This document shows, one piece after another, positions 1 through 5,052 of a DNA stretch of 5,052 nt. How positions within the stretch are numbered: the stretch's first letter is position 1; the number at the start of each line of letters is the position of its first letter. Origin of the DNA: Acetobacteraceae bacterium (GTDB lineage Bacteria; Pseudomonadota; Alphaproteobacteria; Acetobacterales; Acetobacteraceae); NCBI GenBank assembly GCA_030039695.1, contig JASHVB010000726.1, positions 1-5,052 of the forward strand, written 5' to 3'. The notes under the pieces are model-generated. The model ran no database searches. It was not told the origin of the DNA and saw nothing but the letters and a program-made list of their open reading frames with translations. A program made the translations under genes and the position numbers.

Positions 1-1115
1 TGTTCTCCGAAGTGGTGGCGACCTTCTCGGGCAAACCTCTGTTCGGCTACCGGTCGATGGTGGCCGCGACGATGGCTATATGCGTCATCTCCTTCATGGT
101 CTGGCTGCACCACTTCTTCACCATGGGCGCGGGCGCCGACGTGAACGCGGTGTTCGGCATTGCCTCCATGATCATCGCAGTGCCGACGGGCGTGAAGATA
201 TACAACTGGCTGTTTACGATGTACGGGGGACGGATCGTCTATGCCACGCCGCTCATGTGGTCGATCGGTTTCATGGTTACGTTCATCGTGGGTGGTCTAA
301 CGGGTGTTCTGCTAGCGGTTCCGCCCGCAGATTTCATGCTGCATAATAGCCTGTTTCTGGTCGCACATTTCCACAATGTTATCATTGGCGGGGTGCTGTT
401 CGGTGCGTTTGCCGGATACACGTACTGGTTCCCGAAGGCATTCGGCTTCCGCCTGCACGAGGGGCTCGGCAAAGCGGTATTCTGGTGCTGGTTCATTGGC
501 TTTTATCTGGCCTTCGGTCCGCTCTACGTCGTGGGCTTGATGGGAATGACCCGGCGCCTCCAGCACTATGATGTGGCCGCATGGCATCCTTGGCTGCTGG
601 TCGCGGGAGTCGGCGCGCTCGTCATACTGGCCGCGATCGTGCTGCAAATCATCCAGCTTGTCGTCAGCATCCGCGATCGCGAGCAACTTCGCGACGTGAC
701 CGGTGATCCGTGGAACGGCCGCTCGCTGGAATGGGCCGTTTCGTCGCCACCACCGGCATTCAACTTCGCCGTGCTGCCGCAAATCGAAGGAGCTGACGCG
801 TATTGGGAGGTCAAGCAGCGCGCCCTACAAGGTGAGCTCAGCAACGAGCCCACGTATGAAGAGATCGAACTGCCGCGGAATAGCCCAACCGGGTTCATCT
901 GCGCCTTCTTTGCGACCGTTATGGGCTTTTCGCTGGTCTGGCATATCTGGTGGCTGGTCATCGTCGGCTTCATCGGCGCCTTCGCAACATTCGTCGTCTT
1001 TGCGTGGCGCGATCGGACCGAATATCGCGTTCCGGTCGAGGAGGTCGCCCGGATCGACCGCGCAAACCGGGCCGCCCGGCGCGCGGCACTCGCTTCGATG
1101 CAGCCCGCAGAATGA
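1..1115 (+). CDS. cyoB: cytochrome bo3 ubiquinol oxidase subunit I, C-terminal part (5'-truncated)
   Basis: This is the catalytic subunit of the bo3-type haem-copper quinol oxidase in the inner membrane, which reduces O2 to water and pumps protons. The reading frame is open from base 3 (370 residues) and the stop is at 1113-1115. It aligns without gaps to E. coli CyoB from about residue 298 to past residue 421, so the full protein would be about 667 residues (E. coli 663). Visible key residues, in E. coli numbering, are the CuB ligands H333/H334 in WLHHFFTMG (bases 108-113), K-channel K362 in TGVKIYNW (195-197), and H419 (haem o) and H421 (low-spin haem b) in AHFHN (366-374). MTRRL, which carries the paired arginines near the haem propionates, and the [11 protein letters not shown] loop are also present. 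Several hydrophobic helices follow one another. The part carrying H106, E286 and the H284-Y288 crosslink lies outside the window. The stop overlaps the cyoC start. Confidence 0.97.
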   Translation, partial: FSEVVATFSGKPLFGYRSMVAATMAICVISFMVWLHHFFTMGAGADVNAVFGIASMIIAVPTGVKIYNWLFTMYGGRIVYATPLMWSIGFMVTFIVGGLTGVLLAVPPADFMLHNSLFLVAHFHNVIIGGVLFGAFAGYTYWFPKAFGFRLHEGLGKAVFWCWFIGFYLAFGPLYVVGLMGMTRRLQHYDVAAWHPWLLVAGVGALVILAAIVLQIIQLVVSIRDREQLRDVTGDPWNGRSLEWAVSSPPPAFNFAVLPQIEGADAYWEVKQRALQGELSNEPTYEEIELPRNSPTGFICAFFATVMGFSLVWHIWWLVIVGFIGAFATFVVFAWRDRTEYRVPVEEVARIDRANRAARRAALASMQPAE

Positions 1116-1771
1116 GCACCGCGCAGGGAGCCTTCGGGCGGGTTGAGCCGCGCAATATCGGTCGCGGCGGCCGATTGCATTGGGCAGAGCACGCGGCACG
1201 GGACATCGTCTCCAAGCGCATCATTGTCGGCTTCGGCTTCTGGATTTTTCTGCTCAGCGACATCGTGATGTTCTCCGCCTTCTTCGCAACCTACGCGGTC
1301 TTGACGGATGCGACCGCCGGCGGCCCAAGCGGGAAGGATGTGTTCCATCTGCACGTGGTAGCGATGGAAACGGCGTTCCTGCTGCTGTCCAGCTTCACCT
1401 GCGGTATTGCCAGCATCGGTGCCAGAGCCCGCAACAATCCGATGTTCTATATCAGCATGGCGGTCACAGCGGCGTTTGGTGCTGGGTTCCTATTCTTGGA
1501 GATTCATGAATTCGCCGGGATGATCGCGATAGGCGCGGGGCCGACCCGAAGCGCCTTTCTGTCGGCTTTTTTCACTCTGGTGGGATGCCACGGGCTGCAC
1601 GTCACACTTGGCCTGCTGTGGCTACTGACGATGATGGCGCAGGTGTTTGCCAAGGGCTATCGTGCCGACATTCTGCGCCGCATGCTGTGCTTCAGCCTGT
1701 TCTGGCATACACTGGACATCATCTGGGTGGCGATCTTCACGGTGGTTTATCTGATGGGGGTAGCCGTATGA
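1112..1771 (+). CDS. cyoC: cytochrome bo3 ubiquinol oxidase subunit III
   Basis: This is a 219-residue haem-copper oxidase subunit III, an integral membrane subunit that stabilises the bo3 complex and carries no redox metal. The start ATG at 1112 overlaps the cyoB stop (ATGA), and no strong Shine-Dalgarno is visible, which fits translational coupling; the longer upstream-open frame lies inside cyoB and is not used. Five hydrophobic segments fall at about residues 38-62, 78-103, 111-130, 148-176 and 191-214, as in E. coli CyoC (204 residues). Family hallmarks are the E130/E133 pair in LEIHEF, the [10 protein letters not shown] stretch with H160 and H163, and FWHTLDIIW near the C-terminus. The N-terminal tail of about 35 residues is polar and slightly longer than in E. 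coli. The gene is intact and in operon order after cyoB. Confidence 0.96.
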   Translation: MSTAQGAFGRVEPRNIGRGGRLHWAEHAARDIVSKRIIVGFGFWIFLLSDIVMFSAFFATYAVLTDATAGGPSGKDVFHLHVVAMETAFLLLSSFTCGIASIGARARNNPMFYISMAVTAAFGAGFLFLEIHEFAGMIAIGAGPTRSAFLSAFFTLVGCHGLHVTLGLLWLLTMMAQVFAKGYRADILRRMLCFSLFWHTLDIIWVAIFTVVYLMGVAV

Positions 1772-2163
1772 GCGACATCGAGCCCGTCCTACACCCCGGC
1801 GACATCTCCCCCGGCGATGAACGCGTCGAGGGCCGCGAGATTGTCGGGGGTCTGCTCGGCTATCTGGTCGGGCTAGGTTTGGCGGCGCTGATCACGGTCG
1901 TGGCGTTCTTTATCGCGGGTACGTCGCTGGTCTGGCAGCCCAGCATCCCGATTGCTTTGTTTGTGCTGGCGGCCGCACAAATGGGCGTTCATCTGGTTTT
2001 CTTCATCCACATCACCACCGGGCCCGATAACACCAACAACGTGCTTGCCCTGGCGTTCGGGGTACTAATTGTCGCACTGGTGATGGTCGGATCGTTGTGG
2101 ATCATGGCGCATATGAACTACAATATGATGCCGACGGAGCGGATGATGGAAATGCGGAGTTAG
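1768..2163 (+). CDS. cyoD: cytochrome bo3 ubiquinol oxidase subunit IV
   Basis: This is a 131-residue small membrane subunit of the bo3 oxidase, thought to help assemble or stabilise the CuB site in subunit I. The start ATG at 1768 overlaps the cyoC stop (ATGA), with a GGGG stretch about 7 bases upstream as a likely ribosome site. Three membrane segments fall at about residues 28-50, 60-82 and 91-113. The family signatures QMGVHLVFFIHI (70-81) and SLWIMAHMNYNMM (109-121) are clear. The N-terminus is longer and more acidic than in E. coli CyoD (109 residues). It is the last cyo gene here: there is no cyoE or other oxidase-assembly gene on the + strand after it within the window. Confidence 0.96.
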   Translation: MSDIEPVLHPGDISPGDERVEGREIVGGLLGYLVGLGLAALITVVAFFIAGTSLVWQPSIPIALFVLAAAQMGVHLVFFIHITTGPDNTNNVLALAFGVLIVALVMVGSLWIMAHMNYNMMPTERMMEMRS

Positions 2164-2184
2164 GGTCGCGAGTATTGCGGTGGC

Positions 2185-2204
2185 TCCCTATGGCCACATG
2201 GGGA
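2185..2204 (+). terminator. hairpin just after cyoD (weak terminator candidate)
   Basis: An 8-bp stem (2185-2192 with 2197-2204, including one G-U pair) closes a 4-base GCCA loop, 22 bases after the cyoD stop. It is followed by an A-tract rather than a T-tract, so it does not look like a standard intrinsic terminator. It could be an mRNA 3'-end stabiliser or part of a Rho-dependent end. The stem is read from the sequence; its function is a guess. Confidence 0.3.
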
Positions 2205-2238
2205 AAAACCGGTTCGCCCGTTTGCTTCCGTTTAATGC

Positions 2239-2288
2239 GAGACACTTTTACCCCCGCAAATCTCAGCGTTACCGCAAAACGTGACACC
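2239..2288. repeat. cluster of short direct repeats, possible IS-end remnant
   Basis: CCGCAAA occurs at 2254 and 2272 (18 bases apart). GAGACAC at 2239 is echoed by GTGACACC at 2281. Repeated recognition motifs of this kind are typical of transposase-binding ends, for example those of IS21-family elements. No transposase gene or target-site duplication is visible, so the IS reading is inference and the repeats are very short. Confidence 0.25.
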
Positions 2289-2518
2289 CTCCGTGGGTGG
2301 GGCTGGCGAGCTCGTCCTCGGTGCATTAGTTGGGCATCGACGTCTGACCGTGTGGCAACGTACACGAACCCGTAGCCTCACATTTGCAGCATCAATGCCA
2401 GGAAAGTTCTCCAACTAACGGCAGCATCTCACGATCAGGGCAATTGGCACGCGCTGACTTTCCACGATTTATCAGTCTCATCGTTTGCGGCAACGCGACA
2501 AAGCGTGTGCGGTTTCGG

Positions 2519-3037
2519 TTAGTTACCAAACGTTCGTTCGTCCGTTCTGTTCAATGCCCCCTCGATATCAGCTTCCCATTGTTCGCGTGGCAGCTCGTGA
2601 ACCAGCTCTATCTCGTTGCCATCGGGATCGGTAAGACGAACGCTGTGGGTGACACCGCGCGCAACGCGACCATACAGTCTCAGGCCGTGGGCAGTCAGGA
2701 ACTCGATCTGTTTCTGCCACGTCTGACGGGTCGGATAGGTGATGGCAACATGGTTCAGCGCTTGTCCGCTGGCCTGACGATCAGCTGGCAGTGAGGACTG
2801 CTCGACCAGTGCGATATCATGGTGGTGCAGCTTACCGTCGAGCTCGCCGCTGTAGAAACGCATCGCCGGCCCCAGCTTGCCGTCGGCAGCGTGCCGGTGC
2901 AGCGTACCGACCTGCTTGAATCCGAGGTACTCGGTCCAGAAGCGATGTGCTTCCTCGAGGTCTCGCACGTTGAGGACGAGGTGGTTGAGGCCACTGGGCG
3001 TCTGCGGCGCATTTTCTGTTTTCACGTAAGCGGTCAT
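2519..3037 (-). CDS. VOC-family protein (glyoxalase / extradiol dioxygenase-like)
   Basis: This is a 172-residue cytoplasmic protein of the vicinal oxygen chelate superfamily, built from two beta-alpha-beta-beta-beta modules. Module 1 begins at LNHLVLNVRDLEEAHRFW (17-34) followed by EYLGF, typical of catechol-2,3-dioxygenase-like VOC proteins. Module 2 begins at LNHVAITYP (94-102) and ends in DPDGNEIELVHE (137-148). Plausible metal ligands are H19, H96 and E144, with H73 in HHHDIAL also near the site. The start at 3037 is chosen because GGGAGAAG (3041-3048) sits just upstream; a longer frame from 3097 lacks such a site and adds a non-conserved tail. The gene lies 64 bases downstream of the padR-type gene on the same strand, so the two are probably cotranscribed. 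The substrate cannot be read from sequence; ring cleavage, lyase, thiol-transfer and non-catalytic roles all exist in this superfamily. Confidence 0.9.
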   Translation of the reverse strand: MTAYVKTENAPQTPSGLNHLVLNVRDLEEAHRFWTEYLGFKQVGTLHRHAADGKLGPAMRFYSGELDGKLHHHDIALVEQSSLPADRQASGQALNHVAITYPTRQTWQKQIEFLTAHGLRLYGRVARGVTHSVRLTDPDGNEIELVHELPREQWEADIEGALNRTDERTFGN

Positions 3038-3040
3038 GGG

Positions 3041-3048
3041 CTTCTCCC
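3041..3048 (-). promoter_or_regulatory. ribosome binding site of the VOC gene
   Basis: On the - strand this reads GGGAGAAG, 3 bases from the ATG at 3037 with the GGGAG core 6 bases away. It decides the start in favour of the 172-residue product over the upstream ATG at 3097. Confidence 0.7.
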
Positions 3049-3101
3049 TTGAATGAAGCGTCACGGATCGCGACTGTGTGGATCCCAATGCCGGCAATGG
3101 A

Positions 3102-3677
3102 TCAGCTGCGTTCCACGCCGACAGCGGCGGCGTCGATCGCGGCCGCCACAGTGTTCACTTGCTCATCGCTCAACGGACCGCGCGAGAGGCGCAGACGCAG
3201 TGCGAGCCTGAGGTTCTCCATCGCGCGCAGGATCTGCGGCGGCGGTCCGCCGCCATGCACGCGGCTGGCCTCTTCCATGCGGGCGAGGAGAGCGTCCACT
3301 GCCGGACGGTAGGCATCTAGATAGGCTCTGCCTTCGACGGTGATCGCATGCAGCTTCTTGGCGCCATCGCCGGCACTCACGGTGACATAGCCGAGCTCTT
3401 CAAGATGCGTGAGGGTCGGGTAGATCACGCCCGGGCTCGGGCTGTAGGCCCCGCCAACCTGGTCCTCAATCGCCCTGATAATTTCGTAACCGTGCCGCGG
3501 CTTTTCGGCGATGAGATGAAGGATGACCAGGCGCAAATCGCCGTGCGCGAAGATGCGGCCGAGGCCGGAGCGGCCGGCATGGCCACGACGGCCATGCACG
3601 GGGAAGGCGTCGTCGGGACGGTGCTCACGACGGGCGAATCGCCGGTCGCGGCCAAGGTGGGGGTGTCGATGGGACAT
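3102..3677 (-). CDS. PadR-family transcriptional regulator, YqjI-like
   Basis: This 191-residue winged-helix DNA-binding repressor resembles E. coli YqjI, a nickel/iron-responsive PadR protein. The PadR domain spans about residues 45-120: HGDLRLVILHLIAEKPRHGYEI, then the hallmark YSPSPGVIYPTLTHLEELGYV (78-98) and the wing KKLHAITVEGRAYL. A C-terminal helical region (about 125-191) including LSDEQVNTVAAAID matches the YqjI dimerisation part. The first 45 residues form a basic tail with H3, H5, H7, H19, H28, H33 and H45, in the place of YqjI's metal-binding tail. There is no cysteine anywhere in the protein, unlike YqjI. The start at 3677 has a GGAG site 5 bases upstream (3683-3686); the longer frame would run through the promoter. 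It is the first gene of a likely operon with the VOC gene and probably represses its own promoter through the palindromes at 3691-3728. The signal it senses is not known. Confidence 0.92.
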   Translation of the reverse strand: MSHRHPHLGRDRRFARREHRPDDAFPVHGRRGHAGRSGLGRIFAHGDLRLVILHLIAEKPRHGYEIIRAIEDQVGGAYSPSPGVIYPTLTHLEELGYVTVSAGDGAKKLHAITVEGRAYLDAYRPAVDALLARMEEASRVHGGGPPPQILRAMENLRLALRLRLSRGPLSDEQVNTVAAAIDAAAVGVERS

Positions 3678-3690
3678 GGGATCTCCGAGT

Positions 3691-3728
3691 GGGTTTCGAT
3701 ATAGCGAAACATAGATATATCTAAACCC
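3691..3728. promoter_or_regulatory. predicted PadR operator (double palindrome)
   Basis: Two palindromes sit side by side with centres 16 bases apart. TTTCGATATAGCGAAA (3694-3709) has one mismatched pair, and TAGATATATCTA (3712-3723) is perfect. They nest in a larger dyad whose outer arms GGGTTTcGATATA (3691-3703) and its partner at 3716-3728 match at 12 of 13 positions. The AT-rich island stands out in GC-rich surroundings, starts 14 bases upstream of the PadR gene start and overlaps the predicted -10. PadR repressors commonly autoregulate through such dyads; binding here is inferred. Confidence 0.7.
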
Positions 3729-3740
3729 AATCGGGTTCAA
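3712..3740 (-). promoter_or_regulatory. predicted sigma70-type promoter of the PadR-VOC operon
   Basis: On the - strand, TTGAAC (3735-3740) serves as the -35 and TATCTA (3712-3717) as the -10, with a 17-base spacer. The -10 lies inside the perfect palindrome, so a bound repressor would block polymerase. Transcription would start near 3705, giving a leader of roughly 30 bases. An overlapping TATATC with 15-base spacing is an alternative -10. Confidence 0.5.
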
Positions 3741-3940
3741 GCCCCACCCAAAAAAAATGTGGTGCAGCACCAAGTCTCGCCCCGTGGGGGCGGGCCGGTC
3801 GCGGTCGACAGCGAGGCAGACCCGCCGGCGCGCACGTGCCCCGCCTGCTGGCTCGGGCCGCAGGAGGAACCCGGCCAAGGCCGTATCGGGAGTGGCACAA
3901 GCGCTCGGGCCATCGCCCAGCGGAGCGGCGCGCTAACCCA

Positions 3941-3990
3941 TCATGACCACGTCGCGGTGGCGGGCCGCTGGATCCGTCGCGGGGTCATGA
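3941..3990. repeat. inverted repeat upstream of the dehydrogenase
   Basis: TCATGACC at 3941-3948 is mirrored exactly by GGTCATGA at 3983-3990, and the extended 17-base arms match at 13 of 17 positions. It lies 65 bases before the dehydrogenase start. It could be an operator or an RNA hairpin, but GC-rich sequence gives such dyads by chance and the function is unknown. Confidence 0.35.
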
Positions 3991-4018
3991 CACATGTCCA
4001 TATCCACTTCGCGGTGGC
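3942..4018. repeat. imperfect 20-base direct repeat upstream of the dehydrogenase
   Basis: Copy 1 (3942-3961) and copy 2 (3999-4018) match at 17 of 20 positions and share TCGCGGTGGC exactly, 57 bases apart. Each copy contains CCAC-N6-GTGG, a small inverted repeat that could bind a dimeric regulator. Sequence flanking the copies is not similar, so this is not a simple longer duplication. The role is inferred only. Confidence 0.4.
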
Positions 4019-4043
4019 ACTATGCGGCGCAACATCAAGGGAC

Positions 4044-4047
4044 GAGG
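4044..4047 (+). promoter_or_regulatory. ribosome binding site of the dehydrogenase gene
   Basis: GAGG lies 7 bases before the ATG at 4055. It supports that start over the in-frame ATG at 4022 (poorer GGTGG upstream) and the one at 4061 (spacing too long). Confidence 0.6.
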
Positions 4048-4054
4048 CAACAAG

Positions 4055-5052
4055 ATGACGATGCGCATTCTCTGGCCAAACCTTGCAGCCGAACTGGTGC
4101 CGGTTGTTCGCGAGGCGGTCGGGTCGGGATTCGAAACCGATTTCTGCAGGAGCTTCGCAGAGGTGACGGACGAGCAATGGGCCAATGCCGACGCAATCGT
4201 CGGTGCCTGTCCGCCGCAATATATCGACAAGCTGCGCAAGTGCCGCATCTTCGTGAAATACGGCGTTGGTTATGACGATGTCGACATTGAGCGCTTTGGC
4301 AACTTAGGTATCCTGGTCTGCAATACGCCTGATTACGGCACGCGCGAGGTGGCGGACCACGCGATCGCGCTAATGCTGACGCTGGCCAAGAGCATCGCGT
4401 ACCATGATCAGGAGCTGCATGCCGATCTCCGAGGTAACTGGCGCCCGGCGCACAACCCATTCGGCCGTCGACTGTCCGAGTGCACTTATGGCCTTGTCGG
4501 CATGGGTCGTATCGGTACCGCAGCGGCACGCCGTGCTAAGGCATTCGATATGGACGTCGTGTTCTATGATCCATATCAGCCGAACGGTTATCAGTTCGCG
4601 ATTGGCGTCCGGCGCGCTGACACGTTGGCCGAGCTGATGGGCCAGTGCGATTTCGTAAGCATCCACGCGCCGCTCACAGCGGAGACGCGTAATCTGATCG
4701 GGGCCGATGCGTTTGCCGCGGCGAAACGCGGGATGATCCTCATCAACACGGCGCGCGGACCGATTGTCGACATCGACGCGTTGTACGACGCGATGAAGGA
4801 TCGCACGGTGCTGGCGGCCGGGCTCGATGTACTGCCGCAGGAGCCAGCCAACCCGCAGGCACGCCTAATTGCCGCCTGGCAGCGCAATGAAGATTGGATT
4901 CGTCATCGCCTGGTGCTGACGCCGCACTCGGCCTTTTACACACCCGAAAGCATGCATGACAACCGCACCTTCGCCTCGCGAACCGCGGTGCGTTATCTAC
5001 GCGACGGGCGGCTGGAAAACTGCGTAAACAAGCAATTCCTGGTGGCACGAAA
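4055..5052 (+). CDS. D-2-hydroxyacid dehydrogenase, CtBP-like (3'-truncated)
   Basis: This is an NAD-dependent D-isomer-specific 2-hydroxyacid dehydrogenase, a cytoplasmic enzyme family interconverting 2-keto acids and D-2-hydroxy acids. The frame stays open for 332 codons to the window edge. The substrate-domain N-terminus includes KYGVGYDDVDIE (68-79) and the NTPDYGTREVADH stretch (90-102). The Rossmann motif GLVGMGRIG (146-154) is followed by VVFYDPY, where D172 at the end of strand 2 favours NAD over NADP. Catalytic residues fit the family: R234 in NTARGPIVD, E263 in DVLPQEPA and H291 in LTPHSAFYTPES. FYDPY with the later G, A and R spacing and TLAEL resembles the C-terminal-binding-protein branch rather than PGDH proper. 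NCVNKQFL suggests that only a few residues are missing. It is transcribed divergently from the PadR gene. The substrate is not identifiable; glyoxylate/hydroxypyruvate or another keto acid is possible. Confidence 0.93.
   Translation, partial: MTMRILWPNLAAELVPVVREAVGSGFETDFCRSFAEVTDEQWANADAIVGACPPQYIDKLRKCRIFVKYGVGYDDVDIERFGNLGILVCNTPDYGTREVADHAIALMLTLAKSIAYHDQELHADLRGNWRPAHNPFGRRLSECTYGLVGMGRIGTAAARRAKAFDMDVVFYDPYQPNGYQFAIGVRRADTLAELMGQCDFVSIHAPLTAETRNLIGADAFAAAKRGMILINTARGPIVDIDALYDAMKDRTVLAAGLDVLPQEPANPQARLIAAWQRNEDWIRHRLVLTPHSAFYTPESMHDNRTFASRTAVRYLRDGRLENCVNKQFLVAR

Larger units (their letters stand above)
2164..2518. other. gene-free gap between convergent cyoD and the VOC gene
   Basis: These 355 bases hold no open frame that looks coding: the short frames lack family signatures, sensible starts and ribosome sites. 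It contains the hairpin at 2185-2204, a cluster of repeated short motifs at 2239-2288, and a small CACCC/GGGTG hairpin at 2285-2299. No T-tailed intrinsic terminator for either flanking gene is apparent. The stretch could be a degraded mobile-element remnant or simply a convergent intergenic region. Confidence 0.6.
3678..4054. other. divergent intergenic region between the PadR gene and the dehydrogenase gene
   Basis: These 377 bases separate two divergent genes. The left end holds the padR-type promoter and operator (AT-rich, 3691-3740). The part from about 3760 is very GC-rich and codes for nothing recognisable: open frames there are low-complexity and have no family signature. The right end carries an inverted repeat (3941-3990) and a direct repeat (3942-4018) upstream of the dehydrogenase. 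No clear promoter for the dehydrogenase was found. Confidence 0.6.

Noticed and set aside
2285..2299. A CACCC/GGGTG hairpin as a terminator for the VOC or cyoD transcript
   Set aside because: It has only a 5-bp stem, with no T-tract on either strand.
2384..2794. A 136-codon + strand frame opposite the end of the VOC gene
   Set aside because: Most of it is antisense to the well-supported VOC gene and it shows no recognisable domain.
3038..3097. A 20-residue longer VOC start at 3097
   Set aside because: It has no ribosome site, whereas the ATG at 3037 has GGGAGAAG just upstream. The extra residues show no VOC similarity.
3728..3750. A tRNA T-arm-like stretch (GGTTCAAGCCCC) suggesting a tRNA fragment or attachment site
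   Set aside because: The stem around the loop pairs poorly and no other tRNA arm is present; the bases are better explained as the -35 region of the PadR promoter.
3862..3867. A perfect AGGAGG ribosome site
   Set aside because: No start codon lies at a workable distance downstream, so it is taken as chance in GC-rich sequence.
3678..3878. A 67-residue N-terminal extension of the PadR protein from an ATG at 3878
   Set aside because: The extension would translate through the promoter and operator; the ATG at 3677 has a GGAG site and begins with the His-rich tail typical of YqjI-like proteins.
3759..4058. A 99-codon + strand open frame across the GC-rich intergenic region
   Set aside because: It has no ribosome site, no family signature and a composition typical of a spurious frame in GC-rich DNA. 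It also overlaps the dehydrogenase start.
4035..4529. A 164-codon - strand frame opposite the dehydrogenase
   Set aside because: The + strand frame here encodes a clear dehydrogenase with all catalytic motifs; the antisense frame is a shadow rich in Arg, Cys and Ser.

Overview
This is a high-GC, gene-dense stretch from a proteobacterium, most likely an alphaproteobacterium. The basis is the close match of the cyo subunits to that group's bo-type quinol oxidases and the GC-rich codon use. The genus cannot be fixed from the sequence alone; a sphingomonad or acetic-acid-bacterium relative is a guess.

Left block (1-2163, + strand): the end of a cytochrome bo3 ubiquinol oxidase operon. A 5'-truncated cyoB is followed by complete cyoC and cyoD. 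The three genes are joined by 4-base ATGA stop/start overlaps, so they are translationally coupled. They encode a respiratory terminal oxidase that oxidises ubiquinol, reduces O2 to water and pumps protons. No cyoE (haem O synthase) follows cyoD.

Gap (2164-2518): 355 bases between convergent genes with no believable gene. It holds a hairpin just after cyoD and a short cluster of repeated motifs that may be a worn insertion-sequence end.

Middle block (3677 down to 2519, - strand): a likely two-gene operon. The first gene encodes a PadR-family repressor resembling E. coli YqjI, with a histidine-rich but cysteine-free N-terminal tail. The second encodes a small VOC-fold (glyoxalase / extradiol dioxygenase superfamily) protein with a plausible metal triad. 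Directly upstream of the regulator, a predicted sigma70-type promoter is overlaid by two adjacent palindromes nested in a larger dyad, as expected for autorepression.

Right block (4055 to the window end, + strand): a CtBP-like D-2-hydroxyacid dehydrogenase, complete at the N-terminus and cut by the window edge near its C-terminus. The 377-base gap before it (3678-4054) holds the PadR operator/promoter and, nearer the dehydrogenase, an inverted repeat and a 20-base imperfect direct repeat that could be regulatory.

The most interesting part is the self-contained regulator-operator-VOC module. I see no clear evidence of a wholly new system.
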